A stretch of DNA of 64,000 nucleotides, from contig JAYQIQ010000004.1 in NCBI GenBank assembly GCA_038141705.1, forward strand, positions 372,001 to 436,000, read 5' to 3'. Positions within the stretch are counted from its first letter, which is position 1, and every line of letters begins with the position of its first letter. This stretch comes from Eutrophomonas brisbanensis. Lineage in GTDB: Bacteria > Pseudomonadota > Gammaproteobacteria > Burkholderiales > Eutrophovitaceae. This document shows, in pieces, positions 27,066 to 36,204 of this stretch. The position numbers and the translations under genes are program-made. The notes below the pieces were generated by a model, which was not told where the DNA came from, did not search any database, and saw nothing but the letters and a program-made list of their open reading frames with translations.

Positions 27066-28781
27066 ATGAAATTATCTAGCTTCTACATAAATACGCTCAG
27101 GGAAGCTCCCAGTGAAGCCGAACTGATCTCTCACCAACTGATGCTGCGCGCTGGTTTGATTAAGAAACTCGGAGCCGGCCTGTACTCTTGGCTACCCTTG
27201 GGACTTAGGGTACTGCGAAAAATTGAGACGATTGTTAGAGAAGAGATGAACCGCGCTGGCGCACATGAGCTATTGATGCCAGCTGTACAACCAGCAGAAC
27301 TCTGGCAAGAAACAGGTCGGTGGGCGATCTTTGGGCCTCAAATGCTAAAAATAAAAGATCGACATGAACGCGATTTTTGCTTTGGGCCAACGCATGAGGA
27401 GGTCATCACCGACATCGTCAGACAAGACATTCGATCTTATCGTCAATTGCCAGTGAACTTGTATCAGATTCAAACCAAGTTCCGGGATGAAATCAGACCT
27501 AGATTTGGAGTGATGCGAGCTCGAGAGTTTGTTATGAAAGACGCGTACTCGTTTCACACCGATTACGAGGATCTCCAACGCGAATACCTCAATATGTATG
27601 AAGCATACTCAAAAATATTCGAACGACTAGGTTTACGATATCGAGCGGTTGCGGCGGATACAGGAGCAATCGGGGGAACTGGATCTCACGAATTTCACGT
27701 ACTTGCTGATTCCGGTGAAGACGCAATCGCGTATTGCCCAGACTCCGATTATGCCGCCAACGTAGAGCTGGCTGAAGCGTTACCACCACCTCGCGAAAAC
27801 CGCTCGAAAGAATCTCAACCACTGACCGAGGTTAGTACGCCTAACACAACGCGCTGCGAGGATGTCGCTGAATTTTTGAATACGCCGATTAATACTGTCC
27901 TAAAAACAATTGCCATTATCAGTGATGATCAGTTCATCCTACTCCTTCTTCGAGGTGATCATCAGCTTAATGAAGTCAAAACATCTAAAGTTGATGGAAT
28001 TTCAAATTTTAGGTTCGCATCGGACGAAGAGATAAACAAGCACTAGGATGTGTTCCAGGCTATATCGGTCCAGTAGGCATAAACCCCTGATATCCGATTG
28101 ATAGCGGATCACTCAGTGAATAGCGTGGAAACCTTCGTTTGTGGCGCCAACAAGGAGGGCTTCCATTTTGAACATGTTGATATTAGTCGTGACGTAGGTC
28201 GAAAAGTTGAATTTACCGACATACGAAATGTAGTCTTGGGAGACCCTAGTCCAGACCGAAAGGGATCACTAGAAATTATGCGAGGGATTGAGGTTGGTCA
28301 CATATTTCAATTACGTACAAAATACTCAGAAGCGTTGAAGTGCCAATATCTTGATAAAGATGGGAAAACCCGCCCAACTGAAATGGGTTGTTACGGGATC
28401 GGAGTTTCTCGTATCGTCGCCGCAGCGATTGAGCAAGGGCACGACGAGCGAGGGATCATTTGGCCCGCCTCTATGGCCCCCTTTCACGTTGCTATTGCAA
28501 CTATTGGTTACAAAAAAAATGAAGAAGTGCGCGATTGCGCTGCGAAGCTTGAAAACGAATTGATGAACCTTGGAATGGAGGTTCTAGTTGATGATCGAGA
28601 TGAACGGCCAGGCGTCATGTTTGCAGATCTGGAATTAATCGGAATTCCGTATCGCATTACATTAGGAGAGCGCGGATTGAAAGAAGGGATGCTTGAGATT
28701 TTCGACAGAAAATCAGGGGCAATGGAAAAAATTCAAATTGACTCGATAGTCGATTTTTTCCGTAGCAAAAAAGCTAATTAA
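27066..28781 (+). CDS. proS: Prolyl-tRNA synthetase (triple compensating frameshift)
   Basis: About 572 residues of the bacterial class II synthetase that attaches proline to tRNA-Pro. Motif 1 (SWLPLGLRVLRKIETIVREEMNRAG), motif 2 (FRDEIRPRFGVMRAREFVMKDAYSF), the inserted YbaK-like editing domain (residues about 225-405) and motif 3 (GCYGIGVSRIVAAAIEQ) are present. It ends with an anticodon-binding domain. Stops interrupt 28030-28100 in the editing domain. One base missing at each of three short runs (near 28038, 28085 and 28098) explains this: ALGCVPGYIGPVGI and then PLISDLIADHSVNS read through, and the original frame returns. Essential gene, so errors rather than decay. Confidence 0.93.
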
Positions 28782-28810
28782 CTGAATTAAATTCTGTAGA
28801 TTTTTATTCT

Positions 28811-29404
28811 ATGTCTGAGATATTAGTTCTTTATTATTCGCGTAACGGGAGCGTAAAACAAATGGCTCAGTTGATTGCGAGAGGAATCGAAATGGTTCCT
28901 AACATCCACGCAAGAATTCGAACAGTTCCCGCCGTATCCACAAACACAGAAGCATCAGAACCAAAAGTACCATCGTCTGGGGCGCCATTCGTAGAGGAAA
29001 AAGACTTGAGAGATTGTATCGGTCTAGCACTCGGCAGCCCAACCCGATTTGGAAATATGGCCGCCCCAATCAAGTATTTCTTAGATCAATTGGGAGGCGT
29101 TTGGACTCAAGGCGTCTTAGAGGGAAAGCCAGCCAGCGTTTTCACTTCGGCGTCATCGCTTCATGGAGGTCAAGAGACTACACTAATAAGTATGATGCTC
29201 CCCCTTATGCATTTAGGAATGGTAATAAGCGGGATACCATATTCAACGCCGGAACTCAGCTCGACCCAATCCGGGGGAACGCCGTACGGAGCTAGTCACT
29301 ACGCCGGCCCTGCCGGTGATAATTTAATCACTGAAGAAGAAAAAAATATTTGTATCTCGCAAGGAAAAAATCTAGCGACGATAGCGAAAAAGTTAGCTAG
29401 CTAA
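28811..29404 (+). CDS. wrbA: NAD(P)H:quinone oxidoreductase WrbA
   Basis: A 197-residue flavodoxin-fold enzyme. LVLYYSRNGSVKQMAQLIARGIE binds the FMN phosphate. LGSPTRFGNMAAPIKYFLDQLGGVW, SASSLHGGQETTL and the Gly-rich GGTPYGASHYAG are WrbA signatures. It reduces quinones by two electrons in the cytoplasm, protecting against redox cycling. The DUF2069 membrane gene follows 23 bases downstream; this pair is common in Beta- and Gammaproteobacteria. Confidence 0.93.
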   Translation: MSEILVLYYSRNGSVKQMAQLIARGIEMVPNIHARIRTVPAVSTNTEASEPKVPSSGAPFVEEKDLRDCIGLALGSPTRFGNMAAPIKYFLDQLGGVWTQGVLEGKPASVFTSASSLHGGQETTLISMMLPLMHLGMVISGIPYSTPELSSTQSGGTPYGASHYAGPAGDNLITEEEKNICISQGKNLATIAKKLAS

Positions 29405-29427
29405 AAAGTCTCTTCACCGCAAACATA

Positions 29428-29778
29428 ATGCGAATCTATACAAATACGATTATTGCTCTTATTGTTGGTTTGGCGATTTGGTGCGTTGCCTGGGAGTCGC
29501 AAGTAGCGCCTCTAAGGGAGGGAGGATCCTGGATGACGCTAAAATCTATCCCGATTCTGCTGCCTATTATTGGGATAATCCATGGGCGTGAGAAATCCTT
29601 TCAAATCTTGAGTCTAATTGTGATCGCGTATTTCATAGAAGCTGTAGTACGAACCTATGCCGACTCTGGGACGATACAGCTAATGGCATTAGGAGAGTTA
29701 ATACTTTCCTTATCCCTTTTCTTTGCGTTGATCGCAAGAGCCAAAAGACTCAAGAGATCATCTCTGGAAAAAAAATAA
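29428..29778 (+). CDS. DUF2069 small membrane protein
   Basis: A 116-residue inner-membrane protein with about four hydrophobic segments. The family pattern PLREGGSWMTLKSIPILLPIIGI, then YFIEAVVRTYAD and a final helix with basic tail RAKRLKRS, matches DUF2069. Its function is unknown. It lies between wrbA and gluQ, with only seven bases to the latter, so all three may be co-transcribed. Confidence 0.85.
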   Translation: MRIYTNTIIALIVGLAIWCVAWESQVAPLREGGSWMTLKSIPILLPIIGIIHGREKSFQILSLIVIAYFIEAVVRTYADSGTIQLMALGELILSLSLFFALIARAKRLKRSSLEKK

Positions 29779-29784
29779 ATACAC

Positions 29785-30653
29785 ATGTACGTTGGACGAT
29801 TTGCCCCAACACCATCGGGACCACTTCATATTGGATCCATCACGACCGCAATTGCAAGCTTTTGTGATGCTAAAAAAAACTCTGGTAAGTGGCTTATTCG
29901 ATTTGATGACCTCGACCAACAAAGATCGAAAGTCGCGTTTGCGTCGGACATACTTCGAACCCTCGAATCTTTTTCTCTTATTTGGGACGATACCCCCTCA
30001 TATCAAAGTAAAACAATTCATTGTATTCCGAATGGCTTTCCTCCCCAGCTATCCTACAAAATACGTACTTCTGTGAATGCTCGAGGAAAACTATTAAAGA
30101 TAAAAATCCAGACTTTACTGACGAGCCTGTTTATTTGGGTTCTTGCAGGGATAAAAATATAAACCCTAAGAATGCGCATAACATCAGATTTAAGTTACAG
30201 AATTCGCAAGTTATCAGTATCAATGATCTGATTTTAGGAGAAGTAACTGAGAACTTATCTGCCACATCGGGAGACTTCGTAATCGCAAAACCGACTGGTT
30301 ATGTTACTTACCACCTGGCATCGGTTATCGATGACCATAGCCATGGAGTCACACACGTAATGCGAGGTTATGACCTGCTTCGCTCCTCATTACGACAAGT
30401 ATTGCTTCAACAAAATCTCCGATTAACGCTGCCGGCGTACGCGCATCTCCCGCTAGTAAAAAACTCTCTCGGGCAGAAACTTTCTAAACAAAATAAAGCA
30501 GAACCAGTCGACGTTAGGTTAAAAAGCCTAGTATTTTTTGAGGCCCTAAATTTTTTAGGTCAGAACCCGCCAGCTCATCTGAAAAATGATGATGTGGAAT
30601 CAATCAAAAATTGGGCGATTGCAAATTGGCAACTCGAGAAAGTTAAAGCATGA
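29785..30653 (+). CDS. gluQ: Glutamyl-Q tRNA(Asp) synthetase (one frameshift)
   Basis: About 290 residues of the truncated GluRS paralogue that puts glutamate on queuosine of tRNA-Asp. Seen are the class I motif PTPSGPLHIGS, the zinc site CECS...YLGSC (Cys, Cys, Tyr, Cys as in the E. coli enzyme) and the KLSKQNKA version of KMSKS. It lacks the anticodon-binding domain, as expected. The frame breaks at the TT at 30021-30022; adding one T restores QSKTIHLYSEWLSSPAILQ. It implies that the cell makes queuosine tRNA. Confidence 0.92.
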
Positions 30654-30670
30654 AGTCCAGGCTCGAAAAA

Positions 30671-31414
30671 CTATAGATCTTTCCAAACAAAACCTAATGC
30701 TTCAACCTCCTGTGTTATCGTATCGATGGCCTTATCAGCGAGATCAGATGGACCGCGCACCCCCAGCTCGACACGACGCTTTCGGTCCTCAGTGATAGTT
30801 GGAAGACTGAAAACTTTGCACTCAGCGTAACTCTGAATACAGCTTTCCATAACGGGAATCAACTCGCTCTCAGGGGCATCAATCACCAGAATGGAACGTT
30901 CAATATCGGGTTTAAAGTTATGGAAATGCTGATATTCATTATCAAGAACCCACTCCATCATAGACCATGCCATTGAAGGGAAACCTGGTAAAAAATGATG
31001 GTTTGAAAAACTAAAGCCAGGAATACGATTGAAGCTATTTGGGATAATTCGAGACCCTATCGGAAACATTCCCATATTTATTCTATGCGGATAAGCGTCT
31101 GAACCGAATTGCCCCTCTATTTCTCTTTTTGCATCCGCATGAATCGCTAAATCAACGCCGGCGGCTCGAGCCACACACTGTCGAGTGTGATCATCGGGAG
31201 TCGCACCAATCCCTCCAAAGCTAAAAATACTTAAATCTTCTTCCAGCGTACGGCGAAACGTCGCAGTTAGTATATCGGGATCATCTGGCAGGTAGTGCGC
31301 GACACTTACAGACAGCCCTCGCCGCGCCAAAATCCCCACCGCGCTTTCAAAATGTTTATCCTTGCGTTTCCCGGAGAGAATTTCATCCCCGATAATCACC
31401 AAACCAAAGCGCAT
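30671..31414 (-). CDS. CinA N-terminal/MoaB-like molybdopterin-binding-fold protein
   Basis: About 247 residues. FGLVIIGDEILSGKRKDKHFE and FSFGGIGATPDDHTRQCVA are the two hallmark loops of the MoCF/CinA N-terminal domain. The rest (FPIGSRIIPNSFNRIPGFSF, FLPGFPSMAW) matches the stand-alone CinA-like group in Beta- and Gammaproteobacteria. The CinA C-terminal nicotinamide-deamidase domain is absent. The exact role is unknown; nucleotide repair is possible. AGAGG stands seven bases before the ATG at 31414. A longer in-frame start overlaps the outer-membrane protein gene and is rejected. Confidence 0.87.
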   Translation of the reverse strand: MRFGLVIIGDEILSGKRKDKHFESAVGILARRGLSVSVAHYLPDDPDILTATFRRTLEEDLSIFSFGGIGATPDDHTRQCVARAAGVDLAIHADAKREIEGQFGSDAYPHRINMGMFPIGSRIIPNSFNRIPGFSFSNHHFLPGFPSMAWSMMEWVLDNEYQHFHNFKPDIERSILVIDAPESELIPVMESCIQSYAECKVFSLPTITEDRKRRVELGVRGPSDLADKAIDTITQEVEALGFVWKDL

Positions 31415-31451
31415 CTTTCGACCTCTTGGACCCGCGATATGAGTTCTTGCT

Positions 31452-32225
31452 CTAGAAGAACTTTCTAAAACCCACCTCGAAATTCCAATTAAACGAGAAC
31501 GCCGAATTGTCTCCCCAAAGGGTACCTCCAGGTCGCCCATAAACCATCAGAGAGGGGTCAACAAATCTTCCATACTCGAGCTCAAATGTGCCAGTCGATT
31601 GGTCATTAGCATCGTGATCAACGAATATCGCAGGCTCAAAAAATAAATAATAACCATCCGATAACTTTTTCATAGCCTTTGGTTTGAACGCGGTATAACT
31701 CGTCGTACCCGATCCTAAAGACTCGAAATGATTAAGTTCTGGAAACAAAAACAAGTTCCAATCAGTAATTTTTTTAAATGCAAAGATCGTTGGAGAGATC
31801 TGATTTTCATTACTTCCCAATGTCGAATCCGTTGCGGTATTCCATTTGAATTCAGGCCCAATGAAAAAGGTAAAACCTCCTGCCGAGAATGTTTTATAGG
31901 TAAATCTAGTTGTTATATCACCCAAACCTGTATCAGTGGTTCCAGACACTGGATTACTAGAAATCATCGGTGTTTGCAAACGGATCGTCCATCTGTCACC
32001 AACTGGGAATTCAAAAAGTGGGTCGACAACCGTAGACTCTTTCCCATTCTCACTTTTTTTGAATTCGGTCCGTAGGAAAAATTTCGATTTTGGTCGTCCT
32101 GGATCTATATTCTTCGCTGCCTCAGAAACAGTCGGCTTTTGATCCTCAGACCAAACCGGGCCTACTCCCACCATTGGCCCCAGCAAAATTAGCCCCAATT
32201 GAACCAAAAAGATTTTTTTAATCAT
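31452..32225 (-). CDS. Probable outer-membrane beta-barrel protein
   Basis: About 257 residues with a signal peptide (hydrophobic FLVQLGLILLGPMVGVGPVW). Alternating strands rich in aromatic residues follow, and the protein ends in Phe (VGFRKFF), a classic outer-membrane insertion signal. Motif-like pieces (TDTGLGDITTRFTYK, FFIGPEFKWNTATD, LFPELNHFES) suggest a transporter- or porin-like barrel of 8-12 strands. No substrate can be assigned. The start at 32225 is at the signal peptide; an ATG eight codons upstream is possible. Confidence 0.72.
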   Translation of the reverse strand: MIKKIFLVQLGLILLGPMVGVGPVWSEDQKPTVSEAAKNIDPGRPKSKFFLRTEFKKSENGKESTVVDPLFEFPVGDRWTIRLQTPMISSNPVSGTTDTGLGDITTRFTYKTFSAGGFTFFIGPEFKWNTATDSTLGSNENQISPTIFAFKKITDWNLFLFPELNHFESLGSGTTSYTAFKPKAMKKLSDGYYLFFEPAIFVDHDANDQSTGTFELEYGRFVDPSLMVYGRPGGTLWGDNSAFSFNWNFEVGFRKFF

Positions 32226-32300
32226 TGACTGGATATCCTCAGCATTCATCTAAACAGAAAAGTTTCAACACACGGAACGACGACCGCAGGTCCAAAAAAC

Positions 32301-32336
32301 GAAAAAAGCCGGAAACCCAAACAAGGTTTTCTCGGC
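32301..32336 (-). terminator. Rho-independent terminator after pxpA
   Basis: On the minus strand AGCCG-A-GAAAACC pairs with GGGTTTC-CGGCT across a short loop, with one bulge, and is followed by six T. It sits about 50 bases beyond the pxpA stop and ends the pxpBCA transcript. Confidence 0.75.
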
Positions 32337-32384
32337 TAAGGTCGTCATTATAACGAAAAACTACTTTTTCTTTGGAAGTAAATA

Positions 32385-33143
32385 TTACGGGGGGCAGACA
32401 GCGACCCCCAGTTTATCCATCTCCCGCCGCAATCCCTCAGCAAACTCAACCGCATTTACCCCGTCCCCGTGAATACATACCGTTTGTGCAGATAACCCCC
32501 AGAAGGACTTGTCTTCAAGAAGAACTCTATCCTCTGCTACCAACCGACGCAGCTGAGTCCTCGCCTCATCGACTTCCGTAATGAGTGCGTTTTTTTTCGA
32601 TCTTGCAACAAGAAAACCACCGGCACCATAACGACGGTCCGCAAAGACCTCGCTTACCGTTTCAAATCCTTGTTCCTTAGCTACTTGGAGCATCACAGAT
32701 CCAGCAAGACCAAAAAACTTTAAATCTTTATTCGTTTTTTTAATGGCTACACAAATTGCCTTACTTATCTCATCACTTTTCGCGGCCATGTTGTAAAGAG
32801 CTCCATGTGGCTTTACGTGGCGAACCTCCACACCAGCTGAGGAAGCAATATTTAAAAAATTTTGTAGCTGCTCATAAACAACAGACTCAAGTTCCTCAGG
32901 AGGCAAGAACATCTCTGTTCGCCCAAAGTTTTGTCGATCTTGAAAGGATGGGTGCGCGCCAACTGATACCCCGAGGGACTTTGCATGGAGCATTGTTTTA
33001 TAAATCGATTCATCGTTACCCGCGTGCGCCCCGCAGGCTATATTTGCGGAACTGATGTAGCGAAGGATCGTTTTTTCTTTTTCTTCTTGATCTGGAGAGC
33101 AGTACTCACCTAAATCACAGTTGAAGTCGATTGATTTATTCAT
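32385..33143 (-). CDS. pxpA: 5-oxoprolinase subunit A
   Basis: A 252-residue LamB/YcsF family protein: IDFNCDLGEYC, IACGAHAGNDESIY, GVSVGAHPSFQDRQNFGR, VRHVKPHGALYNM and VCIHGDGVNAVEFA are its signature. With PxpB and PxpC it uses ATP to open 5-oxoproline (pyroglutamate) to glutamate in the cytoplasm. Its start overlaps the pxpC stop by four bases (ATGA), so the pair is translationally coupled. It is the last gene before a terminator. Confidence 0.94.
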   Translation of the reverse strand: MNKSIDFNCDLGEYCSPDQEEKEKTILRYISSANIACGAHAGNDESIYKTMLHAKSLGVSVGAHPSFQDRQNFGRTEMFLPPEELESVVYEQLQNFLNIASSAGVEVRHVKPHGALYNMAAKSDEISKAICVAIKKTNKDLKFFGLAGSVMLQVAKEQGFETVSEVFADRRYGAGGFLVARSKKNALITEVDEARTQLRRLVAEDRVLLEDKSFWGLSAQTVCIHGDGVNAVEFAEGLRREMDKLGVAVCPP

Positions 33144-34159
33144 ACTAGCAATTCGCTCATACGCTGACTGATACTGTCAAATAAGGTTTTCATTTCCTTC
33201 TCTAATCGTACTACTCCGCCCTGAGCAACCTCGACCGAAACGGGGATAAATCTAACGGTCTGCCCAACTCTAGCCTGAGCGAACCGAAATAAGTCCACCG
33301 TGATTATCTCGCCAACGCTGGGGTACCCACCCGTTGTTTGACGCTCGGCCATAAGTACGATTGGTTGGCCATCTGGTGGGACCTGTATAGTCCCGACGCA
33401 TACAGGTCGCGATTTCATATTTGCGCTGTCGTCTAATTGAAGAGCATTTCCCGTCAACCGATATCCCATACGATTCGATGTTGGACTGAGCACGAATTCG
33501 GTATCTAAAAATTTTTGCTGATCCACTTTCTCTAAAGATTGAAAGATTTTGCTCGGGATAAAACGTATGTCAGTTAACTCGCTGGGCAGTTCGACAGTAG
33601 GACGAATACTCCACGGAGGCGTACCAACATCGTCGCGAAAAAAAGTTACGCCGCGATCGACTAAATCACGCTTCTTTATTTTAGCGACTGATACGGGAAG
33701 CTGATCCCCAACTCGAAGAGCAACTCCATTTAACCCACCAGTTTTTGTCCCAAGATGGGTAGATCTACTAGCGAAAACCGTGTCAACGCAAATACCACCA
33801 CGAACTGACATGTATACAACGTTTCCGTTTGTGACTTGACCAATATCAATCACCACGTCAACCAATACAAAAATTGGCCTGAGCATTGGTAGAGGCACCC
33901 CTGAAATTTCTGGCGCACAAACACCACCTGCAAAGGCGATTACCAGTCCACCCTTTAATGCTATTTTTGCTCCAACCTGAACCATTTCAATTGCCGCCGC
34001 GCTCGGATCGTTCCCTACTAACGAGTTAGCGGTCTTGAGCGAGACAGGATCCAAAGCTCCTGACGGAGAAACTCCCTGATCTTGATAGCCAAAGCGGCCT
34101 AAATCCTGGATGGTGCTACAGACTCCAGGTCTCAAAACTGTAATCGTTGCTTTCCTCAC
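33140..34159 (-). CDS. pxpC: 5-oxoprolinase subunit C
   Basis: A 339-residue protein of the biotin-dependent carboxyltransferase (KipA/AHS2) family: GVCSTIQDLGRFGYQDQGVSPSG, NRMGYRLTGNALQL, VGTIQVPPDGQPIVLMAERQTTGGYP. It forms the ATP-dependent oxoprolinase with PxpA and PxpB. The GTG start overlaps the TGA of pxpB (GTGA), and its stop overlaps the pxpA start, so all three are tightly coupled. Confidence 0.93.
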   Translation of the reverse strand: MRKATITVLRPGVCSTIQDLGRFGYQDQGVSPSGALDPVSLKTANSLVGNDPSAAAIEMVQVGAKIALKGGLVIAFAGGVCAPEISGVPLPMLRPIFVLVDVVIDIGQVTNGNVVYMSVRGGICVDTVFASRSTHLGTKTGGLNGVALRVGDQLPVSVAKIKKRDLVDRGVTFFRDDVGTPPWSIRPTVELPSELTDIRFIPSKIFQSLEKVDQQKFLDTEFVLSPTSNRMGYRLTGNALQLDDSANMKSRPVCVGTIQVPPDGQPIVLMAERQTTGGYPSVGEIITVDLFRFAQARVGQTVRFIPVSVEVAQGGVVRLEKEMKTLFDSISQRMSELLV

Positions 34160-34883
34160 AGTTTTTTAGTAGACACCCTGTTGAATTTTGTGAAATCAGA
34201 CATTGAAATAGGTTGGAACTGGACCTGATCTCCCACCTGAAGCAAGGATCGACCGGCAACAAAGAGTTTTACAGGAGTCCGGCCGAGCACATGCCACCCC
34301 CTGGTAAATCCGCTGGGTAAACGCCAGTATATTCGCTCGCTATTGCTACACTTCCAGCCTCGACTCGGGTTCGTGGCGATGCTCGCCGAGGGAGATTAAG
34401 TCTTTGATCGATTCCCTGGAGATAGGCAAACCCTGGAGCAAAACCAAGGGCTCCTACAGTGTAGGAAGCGGAACTATGTATCTCAATAACCTGATTTATA
34501 CTCAGGTCGCTTTGGGCTGCAATAGACTCCAAATCAATCCCAAAAGTAGGGTCGTAGCAGACCGGTAATGACACGACCTTACCTTCGTCATCAAGATTCA
34601 ATCTCAGAGATTTCAGAGCCCCTTTTAAATCTTGAATAGCCTTAGAAAAAAAAGATGTATCACTCGAAATAATTACTTCATCAAGCCGAAAAAACACAGC
34701 AATGTTATCGAACGCTGGCACCACATCTAAAAATCTAAACTGCTCGGCTTTCCGCAAAAAATCTGCGATAGCTCGCGTGGCTCTTGAGCTGGCTGGATCT
34801 GAATTTTCCGTTATATTTATCAGAACCCCAGTATCGCCTAATGGTGAAAACTCATATCTGAACGTCACGCCGTACTCATTCAC
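34156..34883 (-). CDS. pxpB: 5-oxoprolinase subunit B (one frameshift)
   Basis: About 243 residues of the KipI/AHS1 family. YEFSPLGDTGVLINI opens it; VSLPVCYDPTFGIDLE, SASYTVGALGFAPGFAYLQGID and LPRRASPRTRVEAGSVAIA follow. The frame breaks at the C5 run 34297-34301; one added base gives PGGWHVLGRTPVKLF and a normal C-terminus whose stop overlaps the pxpC start. That overlap independently supports the repaired reading. Partner of PxpA and PxpC in 5-oxoproline hydrolysis. Confidence 0.92.
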
Positions 34884-34895
34884 CTAAAACCATCA

Positions 34896-35168
34896 CTACT
34901 GACACGGTGGGCCTGGCTCTACTCTGCGACATTGCACTTCACTCTTCTCTGCATTTGTAACGCAAGCGAACGTCTTCTCCAAACAGCGTGCGCACCAGCT
35001 CGTTCGCGACCCCTCCCTCTCATACCGGCTTGGAATTATTTTCACATTTATCACTCGGCATTCAGTCGCCTTAGCCGTCAGTGCTTCAGGAGTCGAACAT
35101 CCCGAGATTTGCAGAAACAAAAATAAAACCAAAAAGACAGAAAAGCTTTTTCGATTAAGGGTTTTCAT
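34896..35168 (-). CDS. Small cysteine-rich lipoprotein
   Basis: A 90-residue protein, family not recognised. The signal peptide FSVFLVLFLFLQISGC ends in a lipobox (ISGC), so it should be lipid-anchored. The mature part of about 65 residues holds six further cysteines, including the WCARC pair, which could form three disulfides or a small zinc-knuckle-like fold. It lies 12 bases upstream of pxpB and four bases below the CBS gene, so it is probably carried on the same transcript. Its link to oxoproline use is unknown. Confidence 0.68.
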   Translation of the reverse strand: MKTLNRKSFSVFLVLFLFLQISGCSTPEALTAKATECRVINVKIIPSRYEREGSRTSWCARCLEKTFACVTNAEKSEVQCRRVEPGPPCQ

Positions 35169-35172
35169 GCTG

Positions 35173-35600
35173 TCAACTCATAATATATTGTTCTAGTTGC
35201 TCAATCGTGTGCTTTTGATCCTCAATCATCTCTCGAACTACATCCCCAATTGAAATCACAGCGACAACCTTTTTATCCTCGAGAACAGGAAGATGACGAA
35301 CTCGCTTATCGGTCATAAGCGCCATACACTCCTCTGCCGACCGATCGGGGCCAATACAGACGACTCGAGTTGTCATAATCTCTTCGACCCGAGTCTCTTT
35401 CGACGACTTCCCATGCAAGATCAATTTCCTCGCATAGTCCCTCTCCGAAAAATTCCAACCAAGCGCCCTTCGTCAAGGATCACTAAAGCGCCCACATCAA
35501 ACTCTGCCATTTTTTGCAGCGCCTCAAAAACACTCATGCTCGGCGTAATTGACAATAGCTTATGGGGCTTTTCATCAACAAGTTGTTTTACAGTTTTCAT
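35173..35600 (-). CDS. CBS-domain pair protein (one frameshift)
   Basis: About 142 residues made of two CBS motifs (LLSITPSMSVFEALQKMAEFDVGALVI and EEIMTTRVVCIGPDRSAEECMALMTDKRVRHLPV). Such Bateman modules bind adenine nucleotides and sense energy state. The frame breaks at a five-base A/T run (35448-35452); one extra base restores GIFSERDYARKLILHGKSS, exactly the family linker. AGGAG lies six bases before the ATG at 35600. It heads a close-packed row with the lipoprotein and pxpBCA. Confidence 0.88.
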
Positions 35601-35703
35601 AAAAAATCTCCTGCAACACAATCATTTAAGGCCAGTATCTTCCTAAGCCACGAGATTTGTCAATCAACTAGTCCACGGTGTTTTTTCATGCTAGATTACC
35701 TAC

Positions 35704-36153
35704 ATGAAGATCAAACGCACCATTCTTACGCTTTCTGCCTTTTGTACGCTTTTCTCCGTTCAACCGGTAAGCGCAGAGGAACTACGAAATTTAAGCGTCG
35801 AAGCTCGCTCGATCGGTGACTTGGGGGGGCTACAAGAGGCGAGAGAGGAATTTGATTTTGGAGACGCAAAAGCGTGGCTCAGGGAAGATGGATACTGGCA
35901 AATAGAAGGGTTCATCTCTCACAATTCCGGATTCTGCGGAACCTACGAACTTGGAATTCAATTTGGAAGCGGTAGCCCTGGATGCTCGAATGCCGAGTGG
36001 TTATCCGCCCCAATGTTTGTAACTCAGCACCGGCAATGTAATGGGGCGAGCAAACTCCACAAGGGTGGAAACATAAGTCTACTTGCGCAGGAACGCTTTA
36101 AAACAATCAACTGTGCCCAAAGAGTAATCCGATGCTCAGGAAAATGCAGTTGA
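35704..36153 (+). CDS. Small secreted cysteine-containing protein, unknown
   Basis: A 149-residue protein with a signal peptide (TILTLSAFCTLFSVQPVSAEE). I do not recognise a family. The mature part is mixed beta with a Gly-rich patch (LGIQFGSGSPGCSNAEW) and six cysteines (SGFCGTY, PGCSN, RQCNG, INCAQ, IRCSGKCS), suggesting a disulfide-stabilised periplasmic or extracellular domain. It is divergent from the CBS gene and ends in a strong terminator shared with hsp20. Confidence 0.66.
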   Translation: MKIKRTILTLSAFCTLFSVQPVSAEELRNLSVEARSIGDLGGLQEAREEFDFGDAKAWLREDGYWQIEGFISHNSGFCGTYELGIQFGSGSPGCSNAEWLSAPMFVTQHRQCNGASKLHKGGNISLLAQERFKTINCAQRVIRCSGKCS

Positions 36154-36168
36154 ACGATTAAAGTGTTG

Positions 36169-36204
36169 AAATAAAAATGGCCCGATAACGGGCCATTTTT
36201 ATTT
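36169..36204. terminator. Strong bidirectional terminator
   Basis: A perfect 16-bp stem, AAATAAAAATGGCCCG with its complement, closes on the four-base loop ATAA. A-rich and T-rich arms flank the GC core, giving a U tract in both directions. It lies between the convergent secreted-protein gene and hsp20, and its arm overlaps the hsp20 stop codon. Confidence 0.92.

Noticed and set aside
29792..30076. Alternative overlapping frame at the start of gluQ
   Set aside because: The class I HIGH motif and zinc site lie in the other frames. This one has no domain and only looks open because of the nearby frameshift.
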